From contig CBDEUB010000002.1 of assembly GCA_965243145.1 (NCBI GenBank), positions 1,612,001-1,676,000 of the forward strand: a stretch of 64,000 nt of DNA, written 5' to 3'. Numbering within the stretch: the stretch's first letter is position 1; each line of letters opens with the position of its first letter. The stretch is from CBDBLK01 sp965243145. Lineage in GTDB: Bacteria; Bdellovibrionota; Bacteriovoracia; Bacteriovoracales; Bacteriovoracaceae. The translations under genes and the position numbers were made by a program. Below are positions 18,413 to 27,652 of this stretch, piece by piece. The notes under the pieces were generated by a model that saw nothing but the letters and a program-made list of their open reading frames with translations, made no database searches and was not told where the DNA came from.

Positions 18413-19952
18413 GCTGTTTAATCCTCTCTTTAGTAAATCTAAACCCAGTATCCAATTTTTCTATAAACCTGAAAATTTCCAACGCATTTTTTTTCAACCC
18501 AATACTAATAAATATTTCGCCTTTAAGATAAATAAATTCCAAGTTGTCATCCTTTAAAATAATGCTTTCTTGAATAGCCTTATCAATCACATCTAATGCA
18601 TCATACATTTTCCCGGCCATAAAGAGAGTTTCTACTAACAAATACTGATGCTTTAAACATCTCCTTTTATCGCAATTTTTTCTTTCTAAATAATGTAAAA
18701 GTTCTATCGCAACATTGTAAAAATTCAAGCTATTGAGAGCAAAAACGAAATCTGAACAATATTTTTCAAGAGTATCTACAGGCATGGTCAAAATAATTTT
18801 TTTAATAATCCTTTCATTTCTCTCCAAAATAGATTCATTTTTTGATTTATGAAGATGCGTTGATCTAAATTGGTAATTAAAACCATATTCTTTATTCTCT
18901 CTAGCGTTATCCAAAGTTTCATTAAATATAGTTTTCAAAATAGAATTGTGAGGATCAATCTCCTGCAGTTTTAATGCCAATTTATATGCCTTATCAGGCC
19001 GTTTTATGCTAAGAAGAAATTTTATATCTCTAATTAAAGAGATCTTTTCATTATTTTCCTCTTTTCCCTCTTGATCGTGCTTTAATTTATAGTCATCAGC
19101 ATCCAGAATTCCGCTTTGATTAAGTTTAAAATTATCTTCGCTACCAATTAAATAATCAACTAAACGGGCCAATTGATTTCGCTCAAAAGAACTGGCGTAA
19201 AGTTTTACCAGTTCAATAGCTTTTGGCCTTAATTTTTCGTTGACAAAAGAACTCCGTGCTATTTTTATTAAAATTACCTTTTCTCTTTTTAGAGAAAAAT
19301 CGTTTAGAGTTGTATTTTTGAGAAGGAGCTCTAAAATATTCTCTACTAAAGATATGTGATTCATCCAAATTTGATCTAATCTATCTAAAACTTCAAGTAG
19401 AGATTTTAAATGCTTGATCCTTACTTTTTGATCTTGAAAATCTAATTCTAAACAAATATTGGATAGTTCGTTTACATCGCATTTAAAAAAAGAAAAATAA
19501 ATTTTTTTAGATAAATAATCATCTTTATTAAAAATACCTGAAGAAAATGATTCCAAAATATTCAACCCTTTCATGGCCAATTTTTTTTCCAACAAAAAAT
19601 ATAAAAATTCAAGAACAAATCTCTTGGCCTTTGTCAGTTCTCCTAGAGATATTAGAGTTGAACAAATTAACTCAAAGTTTTCAGAGTTGTTGCTTTGAGC
19701 GATCAGTAATTCAAAGACTTCAACTGCTTCTTTAAGTAATTTTTTCTGTAAATAAATTTTGCCAATTTTTTTTAGAAGTTGATCCGGTATCTTCTGTTTG
19801 ATCTTTTTTGAAATTAAAAGTATTTTCTGGCAACAAAGTATCTTCTCTTTTGAATTTAAAGGCCCTGCATTTAGTGATTCAATATAATACTCTAACGACC
19901 TATAGAAGTTTAATTTTTTAAACTCAATTTGGGCCAATCTAAGATTTTCCAC
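18396..19952 (-). CDS. Helical-repeat (TPR-like) protein upstream of tamB
   Basis: A 518-residue protein made almost wholly of amphipathic helices, with TPR-like pairs at the N-terminus (around residues 5-120) and C-terminus (around 400-510). There is no signal peptide or membrane segment, so it should be cytoplasmic. I do not recognise a named family. Its coding end overlaps the tamB start by 17 bases, which makes it the first gene of a three-gene tam operon and suggests a regulatory or assembly role for that system. That link is inference from operon structure. Confidence 0.75.
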   Translation of the reverse strand: MENLRLAQIEFKKLNFYRSLEYYIESLNAGPLNSKEKILCCQKILLISKKIKQKIPDQLLKKIGKIYLQKKLLKEAVEVFELLIAQSNNSENFELICSTLISLGELTKAKRFVLEFLYFLLEKKLAMKGLNILESFSSGIFNKDDYLSKKIYFSFFKCDVNELSNICLELDFQDQKVRIKHLKSLLEVLDRLDQIWMNHISLVENILELLLKNTTLNDFSLKREKVILIKIARSSFVNEKLRPKAIELVKLYASSFERNQLARLVDYLIGSEDNFKLNQSGILDADDYKLKHDQEGKEENNEKISLIRDIKFLLSIKRPDKAYKLALKLQEIDPHNSILKTIFNETLDNARENKEYGFNYQFRSTHLHKSKNESILERNERIIKKIILTMPVDTLEKYCSDFVFALNSLNFYNVAIELLHYLERKNCDKRRCLKHQYLLVETLFMAGKMYDALDVIDKAIQESIILKDDNLEFIYLKGEIFISIGLKKNALEIFRFIEKLDTGFRFTKERIKQLEKHK

Positions 19953-20017
19953 AATCTTTTAACCTTCTTTATAAGGCCATTTTTCCAATATTTTTAAATA
20001 CTTAACAGACTTTAATT

Positions 20018-21361
20018 TTACTGTATTTTAAAATTGAGAAAGTTAGTAGAGTAATTATTTCCTCTAAAATCTTCATCTTGAATAATTTCCATATGCAGAC
20101 CTTTATTTGTCTTAATACCTTCTATAACCATTTCATCCAATGCTCTATATATACGATTTAAGGCCCCCTCTCTTTTTGGGGCCCAGGCAATAATTTTAGC
20201 AATCATGGAATCATAAAAGGGAGGGACTTTGTAGCCAGAATAGATAAAGTCATCAACCCTAATCCCAATTCCGGCCGGCCTGTGGTAGTGAAGAATTGTA
20301 CCAGGACAGGGGATACTTGTTTTTGAATCTTCCGCATTAATACGACATTCTACAGAATGGCCAAAAAAACTTACATCGTCTTGCTTGATAGACAATTTGT
20401 CCCCTTGTGCTGAATGAATTTGTTTGGCCACTAAATCTATGCCAGTTCTCTGTTCCGTAACAGGATGCTCAACTTGTATCCGAGTATTCATCTCCATAAA
20501 ATAAAATTTTTCTTCACTTTGATCATAAAGATATTCAACAGTACCAACAGAGTCATAATTTACATACTCAGCTAAAGCAATAGCAGACTCACAAATGGCC
20601 TTGCGCTTACTCTCTGTTAAAATAGGGCAAGGCGATTCTTCAATAATTTTTTGAAAACGCCTTTGAATAGTACAATCCCGCTCCCCCAAATGAATAACAT
20701 TTCCATGTTTATCCGCCAAAATTTGAACTTCGACATGACGGGGGTCAGTAATAAATTTTTCTATAAATAAAGTATCACATCCAAAACCCGCCATGGCCTC
20801 GGCCTTGAGTTTCTGAATACTAGGAAACAAATCTTCAATCTTATCAATTTTTTTCATTCCTCTTCCACCGCCACCAGCAGAGGCCTTAATGAGAACAGGA
20901 AGGCCTATTTTTTTTACTTCTTCCAAGATTGTTTCTTTACTTAGCTCATCAATTTTAATGGATTTGAGGACAGGTAGGCCTGCGGCCTCTGCAATTTCTT
21001 TAGATAAAATTTTATTGCCAAGTTTTTCAATGCATTCTACATTAGGGCCTATAAACTCTATCTCCCATTTTTTACACATATTCGCAAATTCCTTATTTTC
21101 AGACAAAAATCCAAAACCAGGATGTATAGCTTGTGCACCCGTAATCTCTGCTGCTGATAATATAGAAGGAATGTTGAGGTAACTAAGAGCAGGTTTTTCT
21201 GGGCCGATACAAACTGATTCATCAGCACATTTTACATGTAGACTGTTTTCATCTGCGCTTGAGTGCACGCTAACCGTTTCTATTCCCAATTCTTTACAAG
21301 TTCTAAGAATCCTTACTGATATTTCACCTCTATTGGCTATTAAAATTTTATTAAACTTCAT
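20018..21361 (-). CDS. accC: Biotin carboxylase subunit of acetyl-CoA carboxylase
   Basis: ATP-grasp enzyme that carboxylates the biotin carried on AccB, the first half of the malonyl-CoA-forming reaction. The 447 residues begin with the typical NRGEISVRILRTCKELGI motif, contain the glycine-rich ATP lid KASAGGGGRGMKKI near 158-171 and the catalytic-site block MEMNTRIQVEHPVTE near 289-303. Length is normal. It is the last gene of aroQ-efp-accB-accC, 31 bases after accB. Confidence 0.98.
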   Translation of the reverse strand: MKFNKILIANRGEISVRILRTCKELGIETVSVHSSADENSLHVKCADESVCIGPEKPALSYLNIPSILSAAEITGAQAIHPGFGFLSENKEFANMCKKWEIEFIGPNVECIEKLGNKILSKEIAEAAGLPVLKSIKIDELSKETILEEVKKIGLPVLIKASAGGGGRGMKKIDKIEDLFPSIQKLKAEAMAGFGCDTLFIEKFITDPRHVEVQILADKHGNVIHLGERDCTIQRRFQKIIEESPCPILTESKRKAICESAIALAEYVNYDSVGTVEYLYDQSEEKFYFMEMNTRIQVEHPVTEQRTGIDLVAKQIHSAQGDKLSIKQDDVSFFGHSVECRINAEDSKTSIPCPGTILHYHRPAGIGIRVDDFIYSGYKVPPFYDSMIAKIIAWAPKREGALNRIYRALDEMVIEGIKTNKGLHMEIIQDEDFRGNNYSTNFLNFKIQ

Positions 21362-21392
21362 AGGTATATGGCCTTTTTAAAAAGTATAAGTG

Positions 21393-21824
21393 CTATAATT
21401 GACGAACCTTAAACAAGGTTTGGCCATATTCAACATAAGTCTCATTTCCTACACAAATTTCCACGATTTCACCCGATACTTCACTTTCAATCTCGTTCAT
21501 AATTTTCATGGCCTCTATAATACAAAGTACCTGCCCTGAAGAAATTTTTTGCCCAGGAGAAACATAAGCATCACTTTCTGGAGAACTGGAACGATAAAAA
21601 GTTCCAACGAAAGGAGATTTAATTTCCACTAATTCACTCAATTCGACATTTGATTGGACGCCTTCAAGCGAAGAATTTTGCATCTGAATAGAATCATTTT
21701 GAGATAAAGAAACACCATAAGGCATTTTAATACAATATTTCTCGCTCTCATTTTCTATCCTTAACTCAGCGACTCCTTCTTCCTTAACTAATTGAATTAA
21801 CTCTTTTATTTTTTTAAGATTCAT
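21393..21824 (-). CDS. accB: Biotin carboxyl carrier protein
   Basis: Carries the covalently attached biotin of acetyl-CoA carboxylase. The 143 residues have an N-terminal helix, a flexible Ser/Gln-rich linker and a C-terminal biotinyl domain with the canonical IEAMKIMNE motif (biotin on the Lys). The GTFYRSSSPESDAYV thumb region is also present. Sits 9 bases after efp and 31 before accC. Confidence 0.98.
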   Translation of the reverse strand: MNLKKIKELIQLVKEEGVAELRIENESEKYCIKMPYGVSLSQNDSIQMQNSSLEGVQSNVELSELVEIKSPFVGTFYRSSSPESDAYVSPGQKISSGQVLCIIEAMKIMNEIESEVSGEIVEICVGNETYVEYGQTLFKVRQL

Positions 21825-21833
21825 AAAACCTCA

Positions 21834-22400
21834 CTATTTATTAACTCTCTCAATATAAGCTCCTGTTCGAGTATCTACTCTAACAGTCTCTCCTTCTTTC
21901 AAAAAAAGAGGCACATTGACTTGTGCGCCAGTTTCAAGAACCGCTTTTTTACTTCCGCCTTGCACAGTATCTCCTCTTAATTCCGGGTCTGTTTGTACAA
22001 CCTTTAATTCAACGAAATTAGGTAATTCAACAGAAATAGGATTTCCCTTAAAACAAAGAAGTTTTAATTTAATCCCTTCTTGCATCCAATTTTTATCATC
22101 ACCAATTTTTTCACGATTAACATGGATTGTTTCATAAGTACTTTGATCCATAAAGTTAAATCCATCTTGATCGCTATACATATATTCAACTTTGTGTTCC
22201 TCCAAATCCGGCCTTAAAAGGCCTGTGGGAACTCCCGATTTATAAGTTCGATCAATGATTGCTCCGGTTTCCAAATTTTTTAGTTTAACTTTGACAAACG
22301 CAGAACCTTTCCCAGGATTGGTAAAATCAGATTTTACAATTATAAAGGGTTTTCCATCCAATTCGACTTTTGCCCCTTTCCTCAATTCTGTCGTTTCCAG
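21834..22400 (-). CDS. efp: Elongation factor P, apparent CTG start
   Basis: Relieves ribosome stalling at consecutive prolines. The domain I loop GKGSAF carries the Lys at the position that is modified in many bacteria; domains II and III end in GAYIERVNK. No ATG or GTG lies in frame upstream. The first nearby alternative start, TTG at 22385, would remove conserved residues and has no ribosome site. A GGGAGG site (22411-22406) lies 5 bases before a CTG at 22400-22398, giving METTELRKGAKVE, which matches the normal EF-P N-terminus and gives 188 residues, the usual length. Located between aroQ (14-base gap) and accB. Confidence 0.93.
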   Translation of the reverse strand: METTELRKGAKVELDGKPFIIVKSDFTNPGKGSAFVKVKLKNLETGAIIDRTYKSGVPTGLLRPDLEEHKVEYMYSDQDGFNFMDQSTYETIHVNREKIGDDKNWMQEGIKLKLLCFKGNPISVELPNFVELKVVQTDPELRGDTVQGGSKKAVLETGAQVNVPLFLKEGETVRVDTRTGAYIERVNK

Positions 22401-22414
22401 TTTTTCCTCCCAGT

Positions 22415-22855
22415 TTAAGTTTCCACAATTTCTTTAATAGCATACAAGTATGAATTTTTACCTAGGCCCTCGATGACTCCGTCAACACCACAAGCAGTCA
22501 ATTTGATTCTTCTAAATTCTTCCCGCGCATGAGTATTTGAAAGATGAACTTCAATCTTGAAACCAGAATAGGCCTTAAGCGCATCGAGCAACGCTATACT
22601 TGTGTGCGCTAAAGCACCTGGATTAAAAACAAGGCCACTCCAAGATTCGTGAGTGGCAGCATGAATTTTCTCAATTAAATCAGCTTCACTATTAGATTGA
22701 AACCACTCCCATTTAGGATATGGCCTCTTCAATCGAGAACGAACAAACTCCTGAATTTCATCAAGGGTTTCAGTCCCGTAAATTTCAGTTTCTCTTTGGC
22801 CCAACAAATTGAGATTAGGGCCATTAAGAACCAAAATTTTTTTAGGTTTAAGCAT
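22415..22855 (-). CDS. aroQ: Type II 3-dehydroquinate dehydratase
   Basis: Third enzyme of the shikimate pathway, converting 3-dehydroquinate to 3-dehydroshikimate by the type II (dodecameric) route. The 146 residues contain LNGPNLNLLGQRE, the SNSEADLIEKIH segment, NPGALAHTSIALLDAL and the EVHLSNTHAREEFR block with the catalytic His. First gene of the aroQ-efp-accBC operon, an arrangement found in many bacteria. aroE of the same pathway is also in the window, at 38182-39123. Confidence 0.98.
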   Translation of the reverse strand: MLKPKKILVLNGPNLNLLGQRETEIYGTETLDEIQEFVRSRLKRPYPKWEWFQSNSEADLIEKIHAATHESWSGLVFNPGALAHTSIALLDALKAYSGFKIEVHLSNTHAREEFRRIKLTACGVDGVIEGLGKNSYLYAIKEIVET

Positions 22856-22964
22856 AAAACACCCGCGTATTGCAGTGACTCAAGCTATCAATTTTTAAAA
22901 ATCATGTAAAGCCAAGGCATTAGAGAAGGCCTAAAAAAGGCCAAGTTCCTTGATCAGCAGTACA

Positions 22965-23924
22965 TTATGGCCCAGATTGCGGATGCAAACCTCTTTCTTT
23001 GGCCTTTTTTTGTATAGCATCATTAAAGCGCCCAAGAAGAAATTTTGTCTTACTCACGCCCGAACCCAATTCCTTAGATTTAACCTCTTCAATAAGACAA
23101 GAAAGATTTTGATGGCCTTTTTCTTCTGGCCCTGGAGAAAAAGCTATATTTTGCTGTTTTAAAAGAAATTCTATTTCACATTTTTTAGCAAGTAATTTTT
23201 TATTTTCTCCATGAAGTCTTAACATCTTTTCCAAGGCCTGCTTGGCCTTGAATAAATACCCTTGTCGAATATAAAGTTCTACTAAAGTGTATGTGGCCAC
23301 CGGCGCAGAAATTGGCCTTAAACCATCCAGGCCAGAAAAATTACTGCAAGGCCTTTTTTCTGTGGTTAATTCTTCTTGATCCCCCCAATTCACCTTGACC
23401 CATTCTTCAAAATTTTCTTCACTAGATAAAGGATCTAAATTTAAACTGGACAAATCAAATTGGATAGAATTTTTTGGCCCATCATTTCGATTTCTCTGAA
23501 CATTGCCTAATTTCTTTTCTAAATTCTTAATCGTGTCTAAGGATTCCTGATCCTTTGGATTTAAAAATAAAATATGTCTATAAGTTTCCAAGGCCTCCTG
23601 AAGAAAATTCAAATTGAAGCAACTTTTCGCAAAAAGTTTCTGAAGTTTAAGATTATCTCTGTAGTTTTTCACCATCGAACGAAGAGTCGTATAGGCCAAA
23701 TGGTTTTGGCCTTTATCAATATAACAAGCGGCCAAATTCAAGTACCCAGTTAAACAGTTAGGATGATGACAAATGCCTTTTTTCAAAATTTCTAAAGCTT
23801 TATCAATTAATCCAATTTTTCTATAAAGGTCTGCCAAAGGAGCAAAGGCCTGTGATTTGGGGTTTTTTTCCAAAATATCTGCATATTTGACAATGAGAGG
23901 AGAAAGAGAATCGTCACTAATCAA
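22965..23924 (-). CDS. TPR protein at the end of the pilMNOPQ operon
   Basis: A 319-residue soluble protein with TPR repeats over the first 150 residues (consecutive helix pairs around KIGLIDKALEILKKG, NHLAYTTLRSM, LQEALETYRHIL). A low-complexity linker follows and a further helical pair near 225-250 (IRQGYLFKAKQALEKML). No signal peptide or transmembrane segment. It begins 2 bases after pilQ, so it is part of the secretin operon; a cytoplasmic role in pilus assembly or regulation is inferred from this only. Confidence 0.75.
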   Translation of the reverse strand: MISDDSLSPLIVKYADILEKNPKSQAFAPLADLYRKIGLIDKALEILKKGICHHPNCLTGYLNLAACYIDKGQNHLAYTTLRSMVKNYRDNLKLQKLFAKSCFNLNFLQEALETYRHILFLNPKDQESLDTIKNLEKKLGNVQRNRNDGPKNSIQFDLSSLNLDPLSSEENFEEWVKVNWGDQEELTTEKRPCSNFSGLDGLRPISAPVATYTLVELYIRQGYLFKAKQALEKMLRLHGENKKLLAKKCEIEFLLKQQNIAFSPGPEEKGHQNLSCLIEEVKSKELGSGVSKTKFLLGRFNDAIQKKAKERGLHPQSGP

Positions 23925-23926
23925 GA

Positions 23927-25750
23927 CTACCCCCTATCTATAAGCCCGGCCTCTTCTTGGTTGACTATTCGAGGAGTAATAAAAATAATGATCTCTCTTT
24001 TATCGCTTTCGGGAGCGTAGGGAGTTCTAAAAAGCCATCCAATCAGAGGGACATCTTTTAAAAAAGGGATCCCTGAATGTTGATCTGATATTCTGCTCTC
24101 ATACAATCCACCCAGAACAATTGTCCCGCCGTTTTCAACTAAAACGCTAGTTTGTACATTGCTTCCTGTTTTTCTTGGTGGCCCTACTTCTAAAACACGA
24201 TCGCCAAAATCTTCTTTGTTTAAACTTATTTCTAAGACAATAGACCCTTCGTTAGTCACTTGTGGAGTGACTTCCAGTACAATACTAGCCTGTACTTCTT
24301 CAAAACTCGTTTCTCTTTCTTCTCCCGTACCTGTGCTCTTAGTATATGCATCTGTTTTTGTCGATCTCAAAGTCGCTTTCTTTTTATTTTGAGTGACGAC
24401 TTTGGGGCTAGATATGATTTTGGCCTTAGATTCGCTTTCAAGAAGTTGTAAATTGAAAGCAAAATTGGTTAAACGACCAAATTGGCCAATGGTCAAACCA
24501 AAAAAATTGCGTGTACCATCCGCCAAGGCACCCGCTGAACTAAATTTAAATCCAGGCCCTCCATCAACTCCTCTAGCAGGAGAACCAACATCGGCAACTT
24601 CCTGGGAAACTCTCCCAATAGGGTCATAACCAAATTCAATTCCGTTACTAAGCCCGATTTCTTTTGAGTGGGATTCACTCACTTCAACAATTTTGGATTC
24701 AATGAGAACTTGTGGTGTCTGAGTGTCTAAAACTTCAATAATCTTCCTTATTTTTTCAAGGACGATAGAAGTATCCTTAATAATTAAAGAATTAGTTCTA
24801 ACATCTTCTGATATGGCACCCCTATTTTTAGTTAAATATTTTCCCAATATACCCGTTAAATTTTTCGTTTCGGCATAGCTAATAGGAAATACTTTTGTTA
24901 ATAATATCTCTTCTTGTTCGGCCAATTTCCTAACTGCGGCCTTCCTTTCTTCTTCTTTCATGGCACTTTCAAGGGATTGAACTGTTAATATAATTCCATT
25001 TTTTTTTGCAACTAATTTATTTAAGTTCAAAATATTATCAAGGGCCTGATCCCAAGGAATATTTGTTAAATTTAGTGTTAATGGAGGAAGTTTCTGCACT
25101 TCTTCTGTTAGAATAATGTTAAAACCAGATGCCTCCGCAAGCATTCTTAATATATCGGCAACAAACACTTCTTTGATATCTAAAGAAATCTTTTTCCCAA
25201 CATATTTTTTTCTACCTGACAATGTAAGGTTTTCTAAAATATCCTCTAATGAATCCGATTTGGGAATATGAGTTCTATCACTGCCTTTTTCAATAATAAC
25301 CGTTTCATTATCGACGATTTCTTGTTGGCCAAAAACCCCAAAACGATTCTCAATTTCTAAAATAACTCTTCTGGGTTGGCGTTTTAAAAGTGTTCTAACA
25401 TTATCTCTCAATTGCAGAGTAACTCTAAGATCAGAAGGCCTGTCCGGTTTTTTATAAGCTGAGACAAATACAACTGAACCAGAAAACTCTGAAGTATCAA
25501 AGGCGCGTATAACTCTTTGATCAGCAGAGACTCTTTTTAAATCTACGATTACTTGTTTAGCATCAGAGAGATGAAATTTCTCTGCATCAACTCCATCTCT
25601 GTCAAAAACCATTTCAAGTTGGCTAATATCTCCCTTTTGACGAAAATTGATAGATTTTAGTTCAATAGTTTCTTGGCCAAAAAGAGAGGCAAGAAATTGC
25701 AAATACAATATGGCCGTAGAGGCAAGAAAGCGAAAAAATCCTTTTTTCAT
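23927..25750 (-). CDS. pilQ: PilQ, type IV pilus secretin
   Basis: Outer-membrane multimeric channel through which the pilus exits. The 607 residues have a signal peptide (about 1-26), a single AMIN peptidoglycan-binding domain (about 30-135), a STN-type N0 domain (about 190-260), an N1 domain (about 285-350) and the C-terminal secretin domain (about 400-600) with the VLGGLY and VPLIGWLFR motifs. Many PilQ have two AMIN domains; here I see one. It is downstream of pilP in the standard pilMNOPQ order, with a 104-base gap. Confidence 0.97.
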   Translation of the reverse strand: MKKGFFRFLASTAILYLQFLASLFGQETIELKSINFRQKGDISQLEMVFDRDGVDAEKFHLSDAKQVIVDLKRVSADQRVIRAFDTSEFSGSVVFVSAYKKPDRPSDLRVTLQLRDNVRTLLKRQPRRVILEIENRFGVFGQQEIVDNETVIIEKGSDRTHIPKSDSLEDILENLTLSGRKKYVGKKISLDIKEVFVADILRMLAEASGFNIILTEEVQKLPPLTLNLTNIPWDQALDNILNLNKLVAKKNGIILTVQSLESAMKEEERKAAVRKLAEQEEILLTKVFPISYAETKNLTGILGKYLTKNRGAISEDVRTNSLIIKDTSIVLEKIRKIIEVLDTQTPQVLIESKIVEVSESHSKEIGLSNGIEFGYDPIGRVSQEVADVGSPARGVDGGPGFKFSSAGALADGTRNFFGLTIGQFGRLTNFAFNLQLLESESKAKIISSPKVVTQNKKKATLRSTKTDAYTKSTGTGEERETSFEEVQASIVLEVTPQVTNEGSIVLEISLNKEDFGDRVLEVGPPRKTGSNVQTSVLVENGGTIVLGGLYESRISDQHSGIPFLKDVPLIGWLFRTPYAPESDKREIIIFITPRIVNQEEAGLIDRG

Positions 25751-25854
25751 AATACTTTTCGTATTTAAATTATCAAAATTAACGATTCAATTTCATTATA
25801 ACACTAATCAGAGGCAAGCGTTGCTCCATTAGGTGTGAGTAATTACCAACTAAT

Positions 25855-26364
25855 TTAATTTGACATAGGAAGCACAGTTTCAATATATTCTTCTTGGCCA
25901 TAAACATTGACAATTTTTTCGGCCAAAACAACCCCCCCAGGGAGAATGGCCTTAATTTCGGACTCGTGCTCACCAAGTTTCATTCCCTCTTTGAGAATAT
26001 AGGTATTTTTGCCGAGCGTATCGCCTTGCGCAATTCGAGCAATAGCACGCCTGTGCTTCCCTAAAAATATGCCCGTAATCCTAATTTGCTCCAACGGAAC
26101 CTTACCCAAAACAGGAAGGTTAGAATAACTATTATTCTTGAGAAAAAACCCTTTTGATTCACTTGTTTTTTTTGCCCTTATCTTTTTTCTTTTAAAAGGA
26201 TCTCTCATCTTGAGAAGTTCCTCGACACTGCCACCTGCATTTTCAAAAAATTTTGATTGGGGAGATTGATTGGATACCACTTCTTTAGTTTCTGTTATTG
26301 AAGATTCCTGGCCAAAGGCACATTTCCACAAAACAAAAAATAAAAGTGCGTTCCATTTTTTCAT
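25855..26364 (-). CDS. pilP: PilP-like pilus assembly protein
   Basis: Periplasmic protein that links the inner-membrane PilNO complex to the secretin. The 169 residues have an N-terminal hydrophobic export signal (about 1-18) but no clear lipobox Cys, unlike classical lipoprotein PilP. A disordered linker follows and then a beta-rich domain (about 80-165) with the ITGIFLGKHRRAIARI and LKEGMKLGEHESEI strands, typical of PilP/GspC homology domains. Four bases after pilO. Confidence 0.88.
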   Translation of the reverse strand: MKKWNALLFFVLWKCAFGQESSITETKEVVSNQSPQSKFFENAGGSVEELLKMRDPFKRKKIRAKKTSESKGFFLKNNSYSNLPVLGKVPLEQIRITGIFLGKHRRAIARIAQGDTLGKNTYILKEGMKLGEHESEIKAILPGGVVLAEKIVNVYGQEEYIETVLPMSN

Positions 26365-26367
26365 TAT

Positions 26368-27030
26368 CTAGGCCTTTTTCTTTGTTTTATCTTTTGATTT
26401 GCTAGGTTTTCTGTTTTGATCTTCTTCAATTTGCTGTTTAATTTTTTCAATTCCACGATCTTCCTTATATTCGCCATTGTAACGATAGGCCTCTACAAAA
26501 ATTTCGGCCTTAATAGACTGGAATCGTCCCCTTTGACCTTGTTCAGAACGGATAAATTTAAAATTTCTAACATTTAATAACTTTTCGTTAGAGGAAATTT
26601 TTTCCATAAAAATTAAGAATTGAAGATAGGTGCCTTCTCCAGATAATTTATACTTTTTTGATACGAAAAATCCTTTGTTTTCTTCACTGAGTGGTTCTAA
26701 AAATATATTTCTGATATTTAAACCCTGGGCCACCTGACTCAACGACGCAAGATTTTTCGTATCATCTATATTATCTGGCAATTGACGGCTTATTTTTTCG
26801 ACTTCCTCAGCTACGAGATTAATCTGCTTTTTGGCCTCTTCAACATCTTTTAGATATTTTTGAATCTCTTTTTGTTTCTTTATTAAACGCTTTTTTTTGT
26901 TTTCCAAAGTAGGTATTTGGTCTTTAAGTATCACTATTTGTTCGTTATGGGCCTCCCATTTTTGGAAAACATCTAACCCTATGAGAACTATGAAAACTAT
27001 CCATACATTTTTCATTAGTTTTGATAACAT
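26368..27030 (-). CDS. pilO: PilO, inner-membrane alignment protein
   Basis: Bitopic inner-membrane protein that dimerises with PilN. The 220 residues have an N-terminal membrane segment (about 8-22), a coiled coil (about 30-90, heptad-like, Lys/Glu/Gln-rich) and a ferredoxin-like periplasmic domain (about 95-180, FFVSKKYKLSGEGTYLQFLIF). The C-terminal tail is very Lys-rich. Eight bases after pilN. Confidence 0.9.
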   Translation of the reverse strand: MLSKLMKNVWIVFIVLIGLDVFQKWEAHNEQIVILKDQIPTLENKKKRLIKKQKEIQKYLKDVEEAKKQINLVAEEVEKISRQLPDNIDDTKNLASLSQVAQGLNIRNIFLEPLSEENKGFFVSKKYKLSGEGTYLQFLIFMEKISSNEKLLNVRNFKFIRSEQGQRGRFQSIKAEIFVEAYRYNGEYKEDRGIEKIKQQIEEDQNRKPSKSKDKTKKKA

Positions 27031-27038
27031 AAAATCAT

Positions 27039-27650
27039 CTATTTAAAAAGTTCGGGAATGTCAACAAAACCTGTTATTCTAAAAGATTCGATTCTAATTT
27101 CTACACCTTGTAGAGATTCTTTTTTTGTTTTTGTTTCTTTTAATTGAAGGCCGCTTTTAAAAAATGGAGATTTATTTGCCTCTTTAATAAAATCGCCTAT
27201 GGCCTTATAGCTATTCCCTCCACCATCTATTGTAATGTCTTTTTTATCTCCAATGACGAGTTCATCAATCCAAATATCTTCAGGAATCGATCTCGCTATT
27301 TCTCTCAAAACGACATGAGGATTTGTTCTTTCTTTGACTATTGTATCAACATATTTGGATTTATCTTTAAGAGTTTTTATTTGTCTTCCAAAAGCATCCA
27401 ATAACAACTTAACATTTTTATGTTGCTTGAGTTTAGATGCCAGTTTTCTATTAGCATTGCCTAAAACTTTCACTTCATTTTCTAAAATTTCACGCTCTTG
27501 TGTAAAAAATCCTTCTACATAGCCAGGAATGTGCGCATATAAAAAGTAGGAAATAATCAATTTCACCCAAGGGACATCCGAAAGCTCTATGCCCAATACG
27601 GTAGGAAGTTTATATGTTTCTTTTTTGGCAACTAAATTAATTTCAATCAT
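27039..27650 (-). CDS. pilN: PilN, inner-membrane alignment protein
   Basis: Partner of PilO that also contacts cytoplasmic PilM through its N-terminus. The 203 residues start with the conserved PilM-binding motif MIEINLVA, then a membrane segment (about 30-48), a coiled coil and a ferredoxin-like domain with the VLREIARSIPEDIWIDEL segment. Starts two bases after the pilM stop, so translation is probably coupled. Confidence 0.93.
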   Translation of the reverse strand: MIEINLVAKKETYKLPTVLGIELSDVPWVKLIISYFLYAHIPGYVEGFFTQEREILENEVKVLGNANRKLASKLKQHKNVKLLLDAFGRQIKTLKDKSKYVDTIVKERTNPHVVLREIARSIPEDIWIDELVIGDKKDITIDGGGNSYKAIGDFIKEANKSPFFKSGLQLKETKTKKESLQGVEIRIESFRITGFVDIPELFK

Positions 27651-27652
27651 TT

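Noticed and set aside
22930..22965. AGGCCTAAAAAAGGCC stem upstream of aroQ as a terminator
   Set aside because: The stem is only GGCC against GGCC, a motif abundant throughout; it has no T tract in the needed direction.
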